The translations under genes and the position numbers were made by a program. Shown here piece by piece: positions 1 to 9,771 of a stretch of 64,000 bases of DNA; position 1 is the first letter of the stretch, and each line of letters opens with the position of its first letter. Origin of the DNA: Diaporthe sp. PMI_573. Taxonomy: Eukaryota > Ascomycota > Sordariomycetes > Diaporthales > Diaporthaceae. The stretch spans positions 62,001 through 126,000 of the forward strand of contig JAJTUP010000023.1 in assembly GCA_021399435.1 (NCBI GenBank), written 5' to 3'. The notes beneath the pieces are model-generated. The model worked only from the letters and a program-made list of their open reading frames with translations. It made no database searches and was not told the origin of the DNA.

Positions 1-350
1 GCATGAGTAAACATCCTAGGAAAGCCAAAAACTCAATCGATTATACACCGCATCATTGTAAGACCCACTTTGCACTATAGTATCTTTGTTTTCGAAGATG
101 GTGCTGACTCGTTGTACACGCATCTACCAGAAGTTGCAAATTCATGATTCGTATTATCGTTTCTTTAAGCGCATATGCTACAAGCGCATGTTTTCGTTGC
201 ATTGCAAGTTGCTTCGATCCACATGCTCGTCTAGACCAGTGCTCCTTGAAGACAGCCAACATTTCTTGGATCAGCCAATTCACTGCTCGTACGCATTATC
301 AAGATCACCTCCAAATCCTAAGTGAAAATTAAGCGACACTGCAATCCATA
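1..350. other. Left edge, upstream region of first P450
   Basis: I see no coding region here. The short open frames have no recognisable content. The interval presumably holds the promoter of the P450 that starts at 351. Confidence 0.5.
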
Positions 351-2191
351 ATGTGGCTCCCGGCAACGTTTGCGACTGCAGAGACGGCAGCGATCGTAAT
401 CGCCCTGTCCGTTTCCGTGGCGGCTCTCTACCGACTTGCATTGCCCAAACCACTTCCCGGAATACCTTACAACAAAAATGCGGCTCGAAGCATACTGGGC
501 GACTTGCCAGAGGTGGCCAAGTTCCAAAAGGAAACACGTCTCTTCTGGATTTGGCTCACACAGCTTGCGGAACGGCTACAAGCCCCAATTGCTCAGGTCT
601 TCTTACGGCCCTTGGGCAAGCCCTACGTTATCGTCACCGACTATCGGGAGGCGCACGACATCCTAGTGCACCGATCCAAGGAGTTCGACCGCGCCGACTT
701 TTTCAGAGATACTATGGGCCCACTCACCCCAGATGCCCATATTCTATTCAAGACGGACGACAATTTTAGGCTGCACCGCAAGGTGATTGGGGACCTGATG
801 AGTCCTACGTTCTTACAGAACGTGGCCGCACCCTCACTTTATACCAACCTCTGCAAGCATATTCACTTGTGGAATGCCAAATCCCGCCTGGCACAGGGCT
901 ATCCCTTTGAAGCCATCGACGACATTTATTACAGCGCTTTCGACGCTGTTACCTCTTTCACCTTTAGTGATAACTTTACCCACAATGCCACGAAGTCACG
1001 TGTGAGCCTCTACAAATCCATGTCTACCGACAAGATTCAGCTACCCGCTGGCAAAGATGAGGCAGTCGTCTTCCCCAAGTCTCCTATTGTGGATGAATTC
1101 GTAGAGGCATTCCGTGAGCTCGCCCTCGTGTACGAAGAGGTCCTGGCTTCTATGTGGCCTAGACTGCAGTGGTTTTTTATTCTGCGACGGCCTAGAGTCC
1201 GTCATGCTGTTGAAGTGAAAGAATCAGTGTTTCACCGAGAAATCGAAGAAGGAATACAACGGCTAGACGGTGGACAGAATGAATCACGCGTCAAGTCAGC
1301 CATGGACCACATGTTGTTCCGAGAAGCTTCTATTGCTTCTAAGGAGGACCGCAAACCAGATTTCCATCGCCGCACGATATATGACGAGGTGAGTACTCCA
1401 TAGGCCACATCCACAAGATGCTCATTTCAAATACTCATTCGGTCTCGCAGCTCATCACGTTTATCTCAGCTGGGCACGACACAAGCTCAACAACGCTATG
1501 CTGGGGGATTAAACTCCTAGCAGACAACCCGTACACGCAAGAGAATATTAGGCGTCAGTTGTTCAAATCTCTTCATCAAGCCCGCGCCGAGAAGCGCTGG
1601 CCAAACGAGCGCGAGATTCTTCGTACTCCTATGCCGTACCTCGACGCCCTGGTAGAGGAAATGCTCCGACTGGCGCAGCCGGTTCCAGGACTCGTTCGCC
1701 AAGCTACCGTGGACACCCAGATCCTCGGCCAGCACATACCCAAGGGAACTGAGGTTTTCATGCCCGTCAACGGGCCCGGCTTCTTCAAACCGGCTTTTCC
1801 GATCGACGATTCACTGCGGACAGCGCAGTGTCTCGAGGCCAAGTCGAGGATCCGCACTTGGCCGGAAGACGGCGGTATGGCTGACTTCAGGCCGGAGCGG
1901 TGGCTGGTCGCCGCGCCTGCGGACGGCTCAGTCCCGCCAGAAGCCACCTTTGATGGGTACGTCTTCGACCAGACTGCAGGCCCCATGATGGCTTTCAGCC
2001 TGGGCCCGAGAGGCTGCTTCGGTCGGCGGCTGGCATATGTCACGCTCAAAATTCTGACGACGCTCATCATGTGGAACTTCGAGCTTCTTCCCTGCGGCGA
2101 AAAGCTGTCGTCTTATAAGGCGCACGATATGCTCACAAATCGGCCAGACTTCTGCTACGTGCGTCTCAAGCCGCTTGATGATACGGCTTAA
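351..2191 (+). CDS. Cytochrome P450 monooxygenase (paralogue A)
   Basis: Membrane-anchored haem-thiolate monooxygenase, substrate unknown. Exons are 351-1388 and 1451-2191; the 62-nt intron has a GTGAGT donor and a CGCAG acceptor and is phase 0. The predicted protein has 592 residues, longer than the usual 500-530. The N-terminus has a hydrophobic anchor (about residues 8-30) followed by a proline hinge (KPLPGIP). Exon 2 opens with the I-helix motif AGHDTSS. The DFRPERW motif follows, then the haem loop FSLGPRGCFGRR with the ligand Cys near residue 535. Start choice: first ATG in the frame, directly before the anchor. It is clearly paralogous to the convergent P450 at 2442-4276: same length, same intron position, similar hinge (KPIPGIPCN). 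The stops are 250 bp apart. Family membership is certain; the CYP subfamily and the reaction are unknown. Confidence 0.93.
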
Positions 2192-2441
2192 GTTACGCTA
2201 TCTCTTTGGCGGTCACTGCATTAGGTCCTTCAACGCTGCGCCGTAGACTTTGAGATAGACTGAATGAGACTTTGTTCATCATGTAGATCCGTGATACCTC
2301 GTTGATGAATGCCACTACAAAGAGCTCACTAATTGATTGTGGAGACTATGCAACTCTGTGACTCTAGGAATTTAAATCTACAGTGGCTCCCATTTAGACC
2401 CTCAATTAGAGGTATTTGTGGGAAACCGTACAACTAGCTGC

Positions 2442-4276
2442 CTAGTACACCACCCTCCTCGTACGTACATATGGGGCCTTTGGTCTCCTAGTAAGACCAT
2501 CTCGGGCATCATAGCTGGCAAGCGCCTCTGGCACCGGCAAGAAATCAAAGTGCCAGATCAACAGAGTCAGCGAGTTACGGAACTCGAACAGACCCATCCG
2601 CCGGCCAAAGCAGGCGCGCTGACCTATTCCAAAGGCTAAAAAGGGGCCTGCATTGGGATCATAAGCCATAGTCGTCTCGCCGGTCTTTGGGTCGCGGCTC
2701 TCGACCAGCCAGCGTTCAGGCCGGAATTTGGGCTTGTCCTCGTCGTCCCACTCGCCCGTCCGCGAGCCCTGTGGGGTCTGGTAGCGCAGCTTTGGGTCGA
2801 TGTCCAGGGTCGGGGTCATGAGGCTGGGGCCGAGCGTGTGGGCGAAGATGGTCGTGCCCTTGGGGATGTGCGTGCCCAGGATCTCGGTGTCGACCTCGGC
2901 GTCGCGCGCCAGGAAGGGGATTGGCGTGCCAAGTCGCAGACACTCGTTCATCACCGCATCTAGATACGGAATCTGCGTATGAGTGATCTCACTGACCGAA
3001 GGCTCACGCTTTTCGGCGAAGGCTTGTTTGTGGCTCGCATGTAGCACGGAGCGCAGTTTCTTCTGCACGTCCTGGTGATTCGTGAGGTACTTCAGGGCCC
3101 AAATGAGGGTGCTGGAGCTGCTTTCCTGGCCAGCCATGGTGAATCCAAAGACCTGTTTGGATTTTAGTCTCATCTTCACTTGTATACGGATGGTGACGTT
3201 CTTCTTACTTCTTCCAGAGTCATTGGGTTGATGTAACTCGGTTCTCTACCCTCCTTTTTCGCAAAACTTCTCACTCGGTTGACGATCAGATCAACGGCAT
3301 TCCGAAGCCAGGTGTCGTCTTCGCCGTTCTCACGGAGGCGATTCACGGCCTTTCCGATCTGACTGGAGACTAAACCATCACGTCTAGCCCATGCGTTGCG
3401 AATTTTGGGTGTCTTGCTCAGCCACCACCACGTGAACGTGGGGAAGACACTCGACTGGAGAGTCTCTGCCATATGCACCATTGTCAGGATAGCATTCATA
3501 TCCTCATGGATCCGTGCCGGCGGGAAGTCCACCGGAGCGTCGTCGCCGAGCTTTTGCGCTTTTCTGCGTAGATTTATGATGTCTTTGTCAGAGAAAACTT
3601 CAAGTGCCTCAATTTGCGATACCACAGCCCTTTCAGCATAGCTGTCGCCGTATGTGAAGGCCAATACCGCGTCCAGGGCCATATAATCAACGTCCAAGTC
3701 AATCCGGAAAGGGCGGCCGTCTGCTATGCGTGTCTTCGCCTCCCACAGGTCGATTATGTTGTGTACCGCTGTGTATATGTGCGGCGCCGCAACATTGTGG
3801 AGGAAAGCGGGAACCATCAGATCTGCTAGGAGGCTGCGCTGGTTTTGCCACTCCTTGCCAGACTTCTTCAGAATATGGTGGTGCTCGCCGGCTCCACCGA
3901 GTATGTCACGGAAAAGGCTAGAACGGTCGAAGGTGTTCTTGCGGCTGAGCATCATAGCCTGTACCTCCCCAAAGTCGGAGAGCAATACGAATGGCTTCCC
4001 GAACGGACGTGGAAAGAGCTGCAGAAGCGGTTTCCGATGCTTCTCGGCCTGTCTCCGGAACCAGTCCATCGGCTCACTGGTCGTCGCGACGTGCCGGGCG
4101 AAGTCAGGCATGTCGCCAAAAATCGATTTGTCCGCGCCATCATTACACGGGATGCCTGGTATGGGTTTGGGTATCAGTTTCAGACGAATGTAGTAAAGTG
4201 CAAGCCCAGCCACAGCAGCTATGACGAGCCATGAGGATAGGCCCCCTTTCGGTAGGACAAGTAGAAGTGAGGCCAT
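2442..4276 (-). CDS. Cytochrome P450 monooxygenase (paralogue B)
   Basis: Second 592-residue P450, oriented tail to tail with paralogue A. Exons on the minus strand are 4276-3209 and 3152-2442; the 56-nt intron has a GTAAGA donor and a CAAACAG acceptor. The intron sits at the same place as in paralogue A, just before the I-helix, and both are phase 0. The ATG at 4276 precedes a hydrophobic segment (about residues 2-25). Visible motifs are KPIPGIPC after the anchor, GQESSSS in the I-helix (AGxET-like, with Gln-Glu-Ser), KFRPERW, and the haem loop FGIGQRACFGRR. The open frame extends upstream of 4276 but has no ATG there. A and B most likely arose by local duplication with inversion and then diverged strongly. 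A sequential role on one substrate is inferred from position only. Confidence 0.93.
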
Positions 4277-5163
4277 GGTCGTGATGGTTTTGGGCTTGAC
4301 CCTTGCGGAATCACGATATCTGCAGCAACAGGCTTTATTCAAATCACCAATGACGCTGTGCTACGACATTTGTACAATAAAAGACAACAGCAGCAGACAT
4401 GCAATTGGAGAGAGGACCGTACTATGGGTGTATATAAAGATATTCTCCGATCATGTAGTTATGACCCGAATTTATTAAACGAAACTAACATCAAATGCAA
4501 TTTAGTTTAAAAGGATAAGAATAAAATACAAGTTAATTTCATAAAGCAGATAAGTAATAAATCCAGGTCAGTAGCCCCTTTATTCAGGGGGAGTCTTTAT
4601 GAAGTTAGCAAGTGCCATGGAGACTTGGCTGCGAAGCTCCATTTTCCATCACACCAAATCCCATATCATGCATATATGATACATCACTGCTCGGACGGTG
4701 GGTCATGCGATTGCAAATCACATTTCAGTAGTACCCGACTTACCGACCTTTCACTAATCAGTATCCAGGAAAGTAATTAAGTTTTGCTATCACATAAATC
4801 GAAAGACAGAATGAATCGTTCACATAACAAATAGGTGCTATGGTGCTTGGCGCTATGAACAAGTCCTATTGTCAATTACCAAGACATCACACAACATGGG
4901 TGATTTGAGACGGGTGTTTCTCGCGAGTCAAGCTACTACAACGTCAAATTAAAGTTTACTCACCGCCACGGACAATATGTTGCCCGACACGAAGAGACGG
5001 GTGAACACCGGGTAGACAGACTCAAAGTAGCATTGGTAGGTATCGTCAGAAAGAGTCACTGTCTATAGTGACTAGGTCCAAATATTGCTCAAGAAGAAGA
5101 CTGTTTCGGTATTGAGGCCAAACGATCATCCAAATTGCCTGCACCGTGACACCAGATAGCACG
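4277..5163. promoter_or_regulatory. Divergent intergenic region between P450 B and the glycosyltransferase
   Basis: 887 bp between two outward-facing start codons, AT-rich in its first half. It should contain both promoters. I see no gene and no strong repeat. A TATA-like stretch (TATATAAAGA) at 4430-4439 lies about 155 bp upstream of the P450 start, but in plus-strand sense it is not positioned convincingly for either gene. Confidence 0.4.
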
Positions 5164-6567
5164 ATGGGTAGTACTGAGCCAAAGCCACTGATATTGGCCA
5201 TTGCTGGAGCCGCGGTTGGGCACTTCGTTCCTGCCCTTCAGATCTGTCAGCACCTTGTTTCTAAGGGTTACGATGTCAGCATACTTCAAGCATCATACTT
5301 TAAGGACTCAATCGAGGCTGTCGGAGCCACATTCATCCCACTCGATGAGGAGTGTGACTTCTGCCAGTACGACATCGCGCTGAAAGGCAGCCCCAATGGT
5401 CGTTTCCCTGAGCGCCTCACTCTGGCCCCCGGGCTCGAGACTCTAGCCTTCGACCTGGAGCATGTCTTCATGCCGTATATCCCGTCACAAGCTCGCTCCA
5501 TCTCGCGTGCTCTTGAGCAGACTCGGCGCCGTGATCCAGCGCGCAAGGTCGTCATCCTAGCCGAGAACTCGATGCTGGGTATTGTCCCGCTCAGGCTGGT
5601 ATCTGATGAGAAGCGCCGTGAGGTACCCCCGGTTCTTGGACTGAACGTTGTGCCCCTGACTTGGGAGAGCATCGACGTTGGGCCATTCGGCACGGGACTG
5701 CCGCCCGACTCTACGCCGTCCGGCCGCGCCCGGAACATAGTCCTACACGGCCTCGTCCGCAACTTTGCGCTCAAGGGTGCTCTCAGCGCCCTGCGAAAGT
5801 ATCTTATTGAGGCCGGCGCCGATCCTGACTACATTCCCGGGCAGGGAGAGCTGGGTTTCAACATCACCTATGACCCGCGCGTCTACGATAAGGTCTTCCA
5901 GATGTGTCTGCCTGAGGTCGAGTTCCCACGGTCCGACCTGCCGGGGCATATTCAATTTGTAGGTGGACTACCGCGCAAGCCCATTCCGACAGACTACGAG
6001 TACCCGACATGGTGGAGTGACATTACGAGCAACGCGAAGTTGCCCGCCGAGGAGCGCAAGAAGCTAGTCGTGGTGGCGCAGGGCACATTCGCGAACGACC
6101 ACAACGACTTGATCCTGCCCACAATCCGGGGCCTCGGGGCGCGCTCCGGATTTCTCACCGTCGCAATACTCGGCAAGAAGGGAGCGCGTCTGCAGGCAGA
6201 TCTGCCCTCCAACGCGCGCGTCGCCGATTTTTTGCCGTACGACGCTGTGTTGCCGTATGCCGACGTGTTCGTGCAAGCTGGCAGCTATGGCGGCTTTCAG
6301 CACGGGCTGGTCAATGCCGTGCCTGCGGTTCTCGCTGGCGAAACCGAGGATAAGCCCGAGATCGCGGCCAGGGCTGAATGGGCGGAAGTAGGCCTCAGTT
6401 TGAAGACGGGCCATCCTACTCCAGATCAAGTGGCACAGGGTGTCGATGAGGTCTTGAAAAACCCTAAATACAAGGCTAGATGTGTGGAGTTGAGCAAGCT
6501 CATGAAGGCAACTGATCCTCTGGTCACGATTGAGAAAGAGTTATTGCTCATGGCAGCATCTTCGTAA
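5164..6567 (+). CDS. GT1-type UDP-glycosyltransferase (MGT-like)
   Basis: Single-exon glycosyltransferase of 467 residues, expected to move a sugar from a nucleotide donor to a small acceptor. The N-terminal domain starts with LILAIAGAAVGHFVPAL; the His of GHFVP (about residue 20) is at the position of the GT1 catalytic base. The C-terminal donor domain has VADFLPYDAVLPYADVFVQ followed by a GGFQHGL stretch and GETEDKPEIAARAEW. That end matches the acidic/Gln region of the family (DKPE-xAxR). The usual H/N-G-G entry to the donor loop reads A-G-S here, which is atypical. The open frame extends to 5146, but only with a GTG, so the ATG at 5164 is preferred. It sits between P450 genes, which suggests glycosylation of an oxidised intermediate or a xenobiotic (inference). 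Confidence 0.88.
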   Translation: MGSTEPKPLILAIAGAAVGHFVPALQICQHLVSKGYDVSILQASYFKDSIEAVGATFIPLDEECDFCQYDIALKGSPNGRFPERLTLAPGLETLAFDLEHVFMPYIPSQARSISRALEQTRRRDPARKVVILAENSMLGIVPLRLVSDEKRREVPPVLGLNVVPLTWESIDVGPFGTGLPPDSTPSGRARNIVLHGLVRNFALKGALSALRKYLIEAGADPDYIPGQGELGFNITYDPRVYDKVFQMCLPEVEFPRSDLPGHIQFVGGLPRKPIPTDYEYPTWWSDITSNAKLPAEERKKLVVVAQGTFANDHNDLILPTIRGLGARSGFLTVAILGKKGARLQADLPSNARVADFLPYDAVLPYADVFVQAGSYGGFQHGLVNAVPAVLAGETEDKPEIAARAEWAEVGLSLKTGHPTPDQVAQGVDEVLKNPKYKARCVELSKLMKATDPLVTIEKELLLMAASS

Positions 6568-7305
6568 CAGGAGTTATAAGTATTCTGCTACGAAGAGGCT
6601 AGACTGGGCTGGTTGTAAAATGTCTGTAAATAAATTCCTGGTGTCTCGGTTTAGCAGTATATTTCACATGAAAGTCTCCGGTGACATCCAGGGAAACTTT
6701 TGAAAAACACTACAGCAGTATCGAAAGATCGCAGTCTGGTCATATTCCGGCTACTGATTTGAGGGAAGGTCAGAGGCATGTATATATACATATGGACTAT
6801 TTGGACACGTTTGACTTCCTCTTCTTAGCTGAAATACAGTGTTGGGTAATTGACTTCGCGGTGGCAAGTATATATACATACTAATAAAGGAATTGAAGAC
6901 ATGAAAGCTTTACCTGGTTCCAAGTTTGTCGCAACCAAAGAATTTCGTATGAAAAGTCCCAAAGGTTTTGCCCCTGAGCTTGATTACTTTTGGTTGGGAG
7001 ATATCAACTAGGCAGAATAGGGACCAAATCATACCACCCTGGTGGACATGACTAAAACGTGAGGTCAAACTTAATCTCTCTCAAGTCTCCAGGTACTGCT
7101 GCACGGCTCCTGGGGCTGAGTGGGGACCCTTGCCTCCGTTCCGATACTCTATAAAAGCAACGCTTTCAGCGGGCCGAAACTCTGTATCTCTGCCACAACC
7201 TGTCTAAGAACGATGGTGAGCCTAAGCCATCCAGGATTCATTTTATAGGTCTGTCTACCAAGACCAGAACATTAGTTTAATAGTCCATCATTTCGTGATT
7301 TTAAT
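6568..7305. promoter_or_regulatory. Intergenic region upstream of P450 C, with TATA box
   Basis: No coding region seen. It has AT-rich stretches with two copies of TATATATACATA-like sequence (about 6780-6792 and 6869-6880). A TATAAAAG box at 7150-7157 lies about 150 bp before the likely start of the third P450. Confidence 0.5.
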
Positions 7306-9147
7306 ATGCAAGTTCACATCCCTAGCAATGCGTCTGAAGCGGCTTTTACCATTGTAGCGGCAATTCCTCTGCTGTGGTTGGTTTGGAAACTATGGAGGTT
7401 TCAACTCGGCTCAGCTCTATATTCCCAATATCCAAGTTCGCTACCATACTCGCTACCATGTAAGTCTATGCCTTTTGTGTGAGGAAAAGGGCAGCGGAAA
7501 AAATCTGACACGTGTGGACAGACTTGGGACATTTAAAGGGAATGATGAGAAACCCGCAGCGAGTGTTTGCAGACGGAATGTATGTCTAACCCTCATTTCC
7601 ACACGACCCATATCAACACAAGGATAGCGCAAAATCTGAATCTCGTGAAACACCAAGATGCTGACTGAAGGGGATTGGAGCAAATCATTGGGATCCCGTG
7701 ACATATTTAGTGTCACTGTTATGGGCGAAGAACTTTACATAGCCCCATCAGCAGACGATGTGAACTCCATCTACAAGGACACCAAAAACCTCGACTTCGA
7801 CGCCGTCATTGTGGATCTTTTGCGCGAATTCGGAATCTCAAAAGATACCCTCGACAAGCTTTTTGATGCGCAGTTGTCGGGCGGAAGAAATTGGATGGAC
7901 CGCCAACACGATGTCTACCGCACGCAGATGCATCCTGGGGGCCGCGGCGACGCTCTAGCCGAGGCTATCCTGGAACAAGTCGACAAAGCGGTGCAGTGGG
8001 ACCGTATTATCTCGCCGATAGCATTACGATCTTCTGACAACGTCTCAAGGACAGTGAGCCTATGGAAGTGGTGCGCTCACGTGCTCGTCGAAGCCTCGAT
8101 GCATGCGTTCTTCGGTCCCTTGTTTCTTCAGCTCTCTCCCGAATTTGTTGCCGACTACCTGAGTTTTGACGAGGATTACTGGCGTCTCAAGGCCAAGTCC
8201 CCAGCGGCGGCTGATGTAACGAAACAGAACTGCGTATCGGCCCTGCTACGATGGCTGGACCGTCCAGAAGTGGAGAGGAGAGATGCTTGCTGGATGGTTG
8301 CCAAAGTTGAGCAGGACTTTGCGAGCATGGGCATCAGCGATAAGGAACAGCTAGCTGCTCTTCTGTTCATCAATATTGAAGTGTACGTACCGGCTGGGTT
8401 TTCATTTACTAAGCCCCCATCCTCTTCTTCATCTCTAAGGTTCCCCAACAATGTTCGGCATCTCTGAGTAAACATCGATACAGAATCAACGGAAATGCGT
8501 ACAAGAGCTGCTTTTGGCTCTTGGCTCATATTCTTCACGACCAGAGCCTCCTCACAGAGATTAGAGCCGAGATCGACCAGGCATTCTTGGCCCGAGATGA
8601 AACCTCAAGCAGCCCAGATATGGCGCACTTACTGGAGCACTGCCAGCTGCTCAACTCGGCCTACGATGAGGCCCTGCGATACACTAACAATGCGATGGGG
8701 GTACGCCTAGTGGTGAACGAGACCAAGATCGGGAGCAAGACGCTTCGCCCGGGCCGCAAGCTTCTCATGCCCTACCGCCAGATGCACCTAGACGGCAGTG
8801 TCTGGGGCTCGGGGGCGGCAAGCTTTGATCCCGGCCGATTTGTGCGAGACAAGAGCCTGTCACGGAGTCCGAGTTTTCGGCCGTTTGGCGGTGGCAACGG
8901 GTACTGTCCGGGCCGCTTCCTGGCGCGTCGAGAGGTCTTCATGTTTGTTGCTACTGTGCTTAGGCGATTCCAGATTGATCTGGTCCCTGCCAGCGATGAA
9001 AATAAGCCAAAATTTCCGGCGTTGGACGAGACCACTCCGACTGGCGGTATATTGTCACCAGCCGCCGGAGACGACGTCGTTGTTCAGGTTCGATCTCGCA
9101 CGATATCACTTGCTCGCTCGATGAGAGACGCGCAGGACTCGCCTTGA
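7306..9147 (+). CDS. Cytochrome P450 (CYP7/8-like fungal type)
   Basis: Third P450, unrelated in detail to the first two. Proposed exons are 7306-7459, 7522 to about 7579, about 7658-8382, and 8484-9147. Exon 1 supplies a signal anchor (IVAAIPLLWLVWKLW) and the hinge SSLPYSLPYLGH spans intron 1. Exon 3 carries DIFSVTVMGEELYI and SADDVNSIYK. Intron 3 (8383-8483, GTACGT donor) lies just before the I-helix equivalent KSCFWLLAHIL. Exon 4 contains the haem loop FGGGNGYCPGR. These patterns resemble fungal P450s related to prostacyclin synthase/7-alpha-hydroxylase types. Intron 2 is a problem: the strong GTATGT donor at 7580 leaves phase 2, which does not match the exon 3 frame at the obvious CAAG acceptor before 7658. 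A weak GTCTAA donor at 7584 does fit. The gene may use an odd splice or carry a lesion there. Confidence 0.82.
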
Positions 9148-9771
9148 CACAAACATCCTGGGAATTCTATAAGTCTGAGAACTTGATTATTTTCCCCATA
9201 TCTGACAGACATTATAAGCATTCTTATGTTTCATTAGAAGCGTGCGTGTAAGAAAGAGCTGCATCCTTTCCTCAGACGGGCGTTCTCTTGCAAAATGGAA
9301 GCAGTATTGAGCGAAGAGTGTGAAAATGGCTTTCTTCTTATATTGCCTGTTTCATAATAGGATGGGACGAAATCAATTGACCAGATTTATATTTAATGGG
9401 AATAAATGAACACAGGTCGAGTACATGTAACGGCTCCGTAAGTTAATACCGGGAGGACAATCCTCGGGGTCTAGGGCTAACTCCTCGGCGCCGTCCTCGG
9501 CCTAGCTGCCGGGGAAGGATCCCAGGATCAGAACTTGCCCGCCTTTGGAAGGTCAACAAGGTAATCTAGTGGACGCCTACGCGTATCACGCATACCAGCG
9601 TGCGGAGTGAAGGTTGACCCGCAATAATGCACTGATCACGCTTGCATATGCAGCTTCACTCCTATATAATAGATAATTATCGTGCAGCTCCTTCGAGCTT
9701 CTCATACCGCATACTCACATACTCTGTTCCTTGAGAGTGCACCGCATAAAACCTTGGAAGTGCCACTCAGC
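9148..9771. promoter_or_regulatory. Promoter region of the amidohydrolase with repeated TCCTCGG
   Basis: Intergenic. Three direct copies of TCCTCGG lie at 9461, 9482 and 9494. The first overlaps a small inverted repeat (GAGGA-CAA-TCCTC). A TATATAAT box is at 9663-9670, about 100 bp before the ATG. CGG-containing direct repeats are typical targets of fungal Zn2Cys6 regulators, but no such regulator is in this window. Confidence 0.45.
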
